From Azonexus sp. (lineage in GTDB: Bacteria > Pseudomonadota > Gammaproteobacteria > Burkholderiales > Rhodocyclaceae): a stretch of 43,448 nucleotides of DNA. A program made the position numbers and the translations under genes. The notes under the pieces were generated by a model, which made no database searches, was not told the origin of the DNA, and saw nothing but the letters and a program-made list of their open reading frames with translations. This document shows, one piece after another, positions 42,795-43,448 of the stretch. Position 1 is the first letter of the stretch. Each line of letters opens with the position of its first letter. Location of the stretch: contig JAIRKE010000072.1 in the NCBI GenBank assembly GCA_031260295.1, positions 1 to 43,448 of the forward strand. Direction: 5' to 3'.

Positions 42795-42824
42795 TTTCAA
42801 TCAGCTTTGGAGCGGTATATCATA
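42795..42824. promoter_or_regulatory. Overlapping divergent promoters for fur and bamE
   Basis: For fur (plus), TTTCAA at 42795-42800 and TATCAT at 42818-42823 have 17-base spacing, about 50 bases before the ATG. On the minus strand TATGAT (42824-42819) shares the same bases and could be the bamE -10, though its -35 is poor. The core GGTAT-ATC-ATACC is a short palindrome. It is not a good match to a Fur box. Confidence 0.5.
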
Positions 42825-42874
42825 CCCGAATTCCTCCTTCGGCCCGTGCCGACACGCACCCAGGAAACATCACG

Positions 42875-43333
42875 ATGAGCGATCCCCAAAGCCTCAAAAA
42901 CATCGGCCTGAAAGCCACTTTTCCGCGCCTGAAGATTCTTGAGCTTTTCGAAAAAAACGCCATGCGCCACCTGACGGCGGAAGATGTTTACCGCATGCTC
43001 ATCGCCGAACACAGGGACATCGGCCTGGCCACCGTTTACCGCGTACTGACGCAATTTGAGCAGGCCGGGCTGCTCGAACGCCACTACTTCGAATCCGGCA
43101 AGGCCGTGTTCGAAATCAACCGGGGCGAACATCACGACCACCTGGTGTGCATCAACTGCGGCCGCGTCGAGGAATTTCACGACCCGGAAATCGAGCGCCG
43201 GCAGCACGCCATCGCCTGCGAACGCGGTTTCGCCATCCAGGACCACGCCCTCTACCTCTACGCCCAGTGCACCAAGGACGCCTGTCCGCACCGCGCCAGG
43301 GAAGGCGACCAGGCGGTCGGTGATCCATCCTAG
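42875..43333 (+). CDS. fur: Ferric uptake regulator Fur
   Basis: A 152-aa iron-responsive dimeric repressor. The winged-helix domain (about 10-85) contains [20 protein letters not shown] and [17 protein letters not shown]. The dimerisation/metal domain has HHDH at 86-89, C92/C95 (VCINCG) and C132/C137. AGGAAA lies 8 bases before the ATG. The last 12 residues after CPHR look like an unconserved tail, and the stop codon sits directly beside the insertion-sequence remnant, so the native C-terminus may have been altered. Confidence 0.96.
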   Translation: MSDPQSLKNIGLKATFPRLKILELFEKNAMRHLTAEDVYRMLIAEHRDIGLATVYRVLTQFEQAGLLERHYFESGKAVFEINRGEHHDHLVCINCGRVEEFHDPEIERRQHAIACERGFAIQDHALYLYAQCTKDACPHRAREGDQAVGDPS

Positions 43334-43342
43334 GCAATGCCG

Positions 43343-43448
43343 TCACGAGATACCCAACCAAAGCACTAGGCAGCGAATCTGTACTGCGGCCAGGAATGAA
43401 GCTGCGTTCTTGGCATACCGTGTGGCAATACCTCGCCAACGTTTGAGG
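43343..43448 (-). CDS. IS5-family transposase, C-terminal fragment (cut by window end)
   Basis: The minus strand from the window end reads a continuous frame of about 34 residues: LKRWRGIATRYAKN, then AASFLAAVQIRCLVLWLGIS and stop (43343-43345). This is the very characteristic C-terminus of IS5/IS427-group DDE transposases as I know them. The element extends right, beyond the window. Its end must lie in the few bases between here and the fur stop. A GGCAATGCC repeat at 43333-43341 could be part of the terminal inverted repeat, with TA before it as target, but this is unproven. Confidence 0.85.
   Translation of the reverse strand, partial: LKRWRGIATRYAKNAASFLAAVQIRCLVLWLGIS

Overview
The window reads as a GC-rich betaproteobacterial chromosome segment, most likely Rhodocyclales (Dechloromonas/Azonexus-like). 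That placement is an inference from protein similarity to remembered families and from gene order: fur/bamE-dapB-carAB-greA, rlmE-ftsH-folP-glmM-tpiA-secG-tRNA-Leu-nuoA-N, and orn beside an M48 protease and rsgA. No search was run. Nearly all of it is densely packed core-genome coding sequence. No CRISPR array, phage, integron or complete insertion sequence is visible.

Layout. 1-290: non-coding spacer with small nested inverted repeats. 291-2996: orn (minus), divergent from a CAAX-type M48 protease and rsgA. 3074-10335: a signalling island made of an HD-GYP response regulator, a possible 47-aa coupled ORF, a 1691-aa CBS/PAS/GAF hybrid histidine kinase ending in an Hpt domain, and, convergent to it, a response regulator whose output is an anti-sigma-type ATPase domain. 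10445-12251: a TIGR03862-type flavoprotein and an ADP-ribose Nudix hydrolase. 12311-26808: the complete 14-gene nuoA-N operon for respiratory complex I, transcribed leftwards. 26869-30428: tRNA-Leu(GAG), secG, tpiA, glmM, folP. 30481-34385: ftsH, rlmE, yhbY (plus strand), a DUF4149 membrane protein, greA. 34451-42778: carB, carA, a second hybrid histidine kinase lodged between dapB and carA, dapB, bamE. 42875-43333: fur on the plus strand. 43343-43448: the C-terminal end of an IS5-type transposase running off the window.

How the genes work together. Complex I, the Sec channel subunit SecG, the FtsH membrane protease and BamE serve the cell envelope and respiration. carAB, dapB, folP, glmM and tpiA supply pyrimidine/arginine, lysine/peptidoglycan, folate, amino-sugar and glycolytic precursors. 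rsgA, rlmE, yhbY, orn and greA serve ribosome assembly, RNA turnover and transcription. Overlaid on this housekeeping background are two hybrid-kinase phosphorelays, which are the accessory and most distinctive content. The first is placed to drive both c-di-GMP breakdown (HD-GYP) and an ATPase-type output. The second is apparently co-transcribed with dapB.

Three times (nuoN/nudF, ftsH/folP, carB/greA) a strong intrinsic terminator ends 10-20 bases before the start codon of the next co-directional gene, which implies read-through or attenuation. I found no convincing evidence of an entirely new system. The strongest candidates are the 3-10.3 kb signalling island and the kinase inserted into the dapB-carA block.
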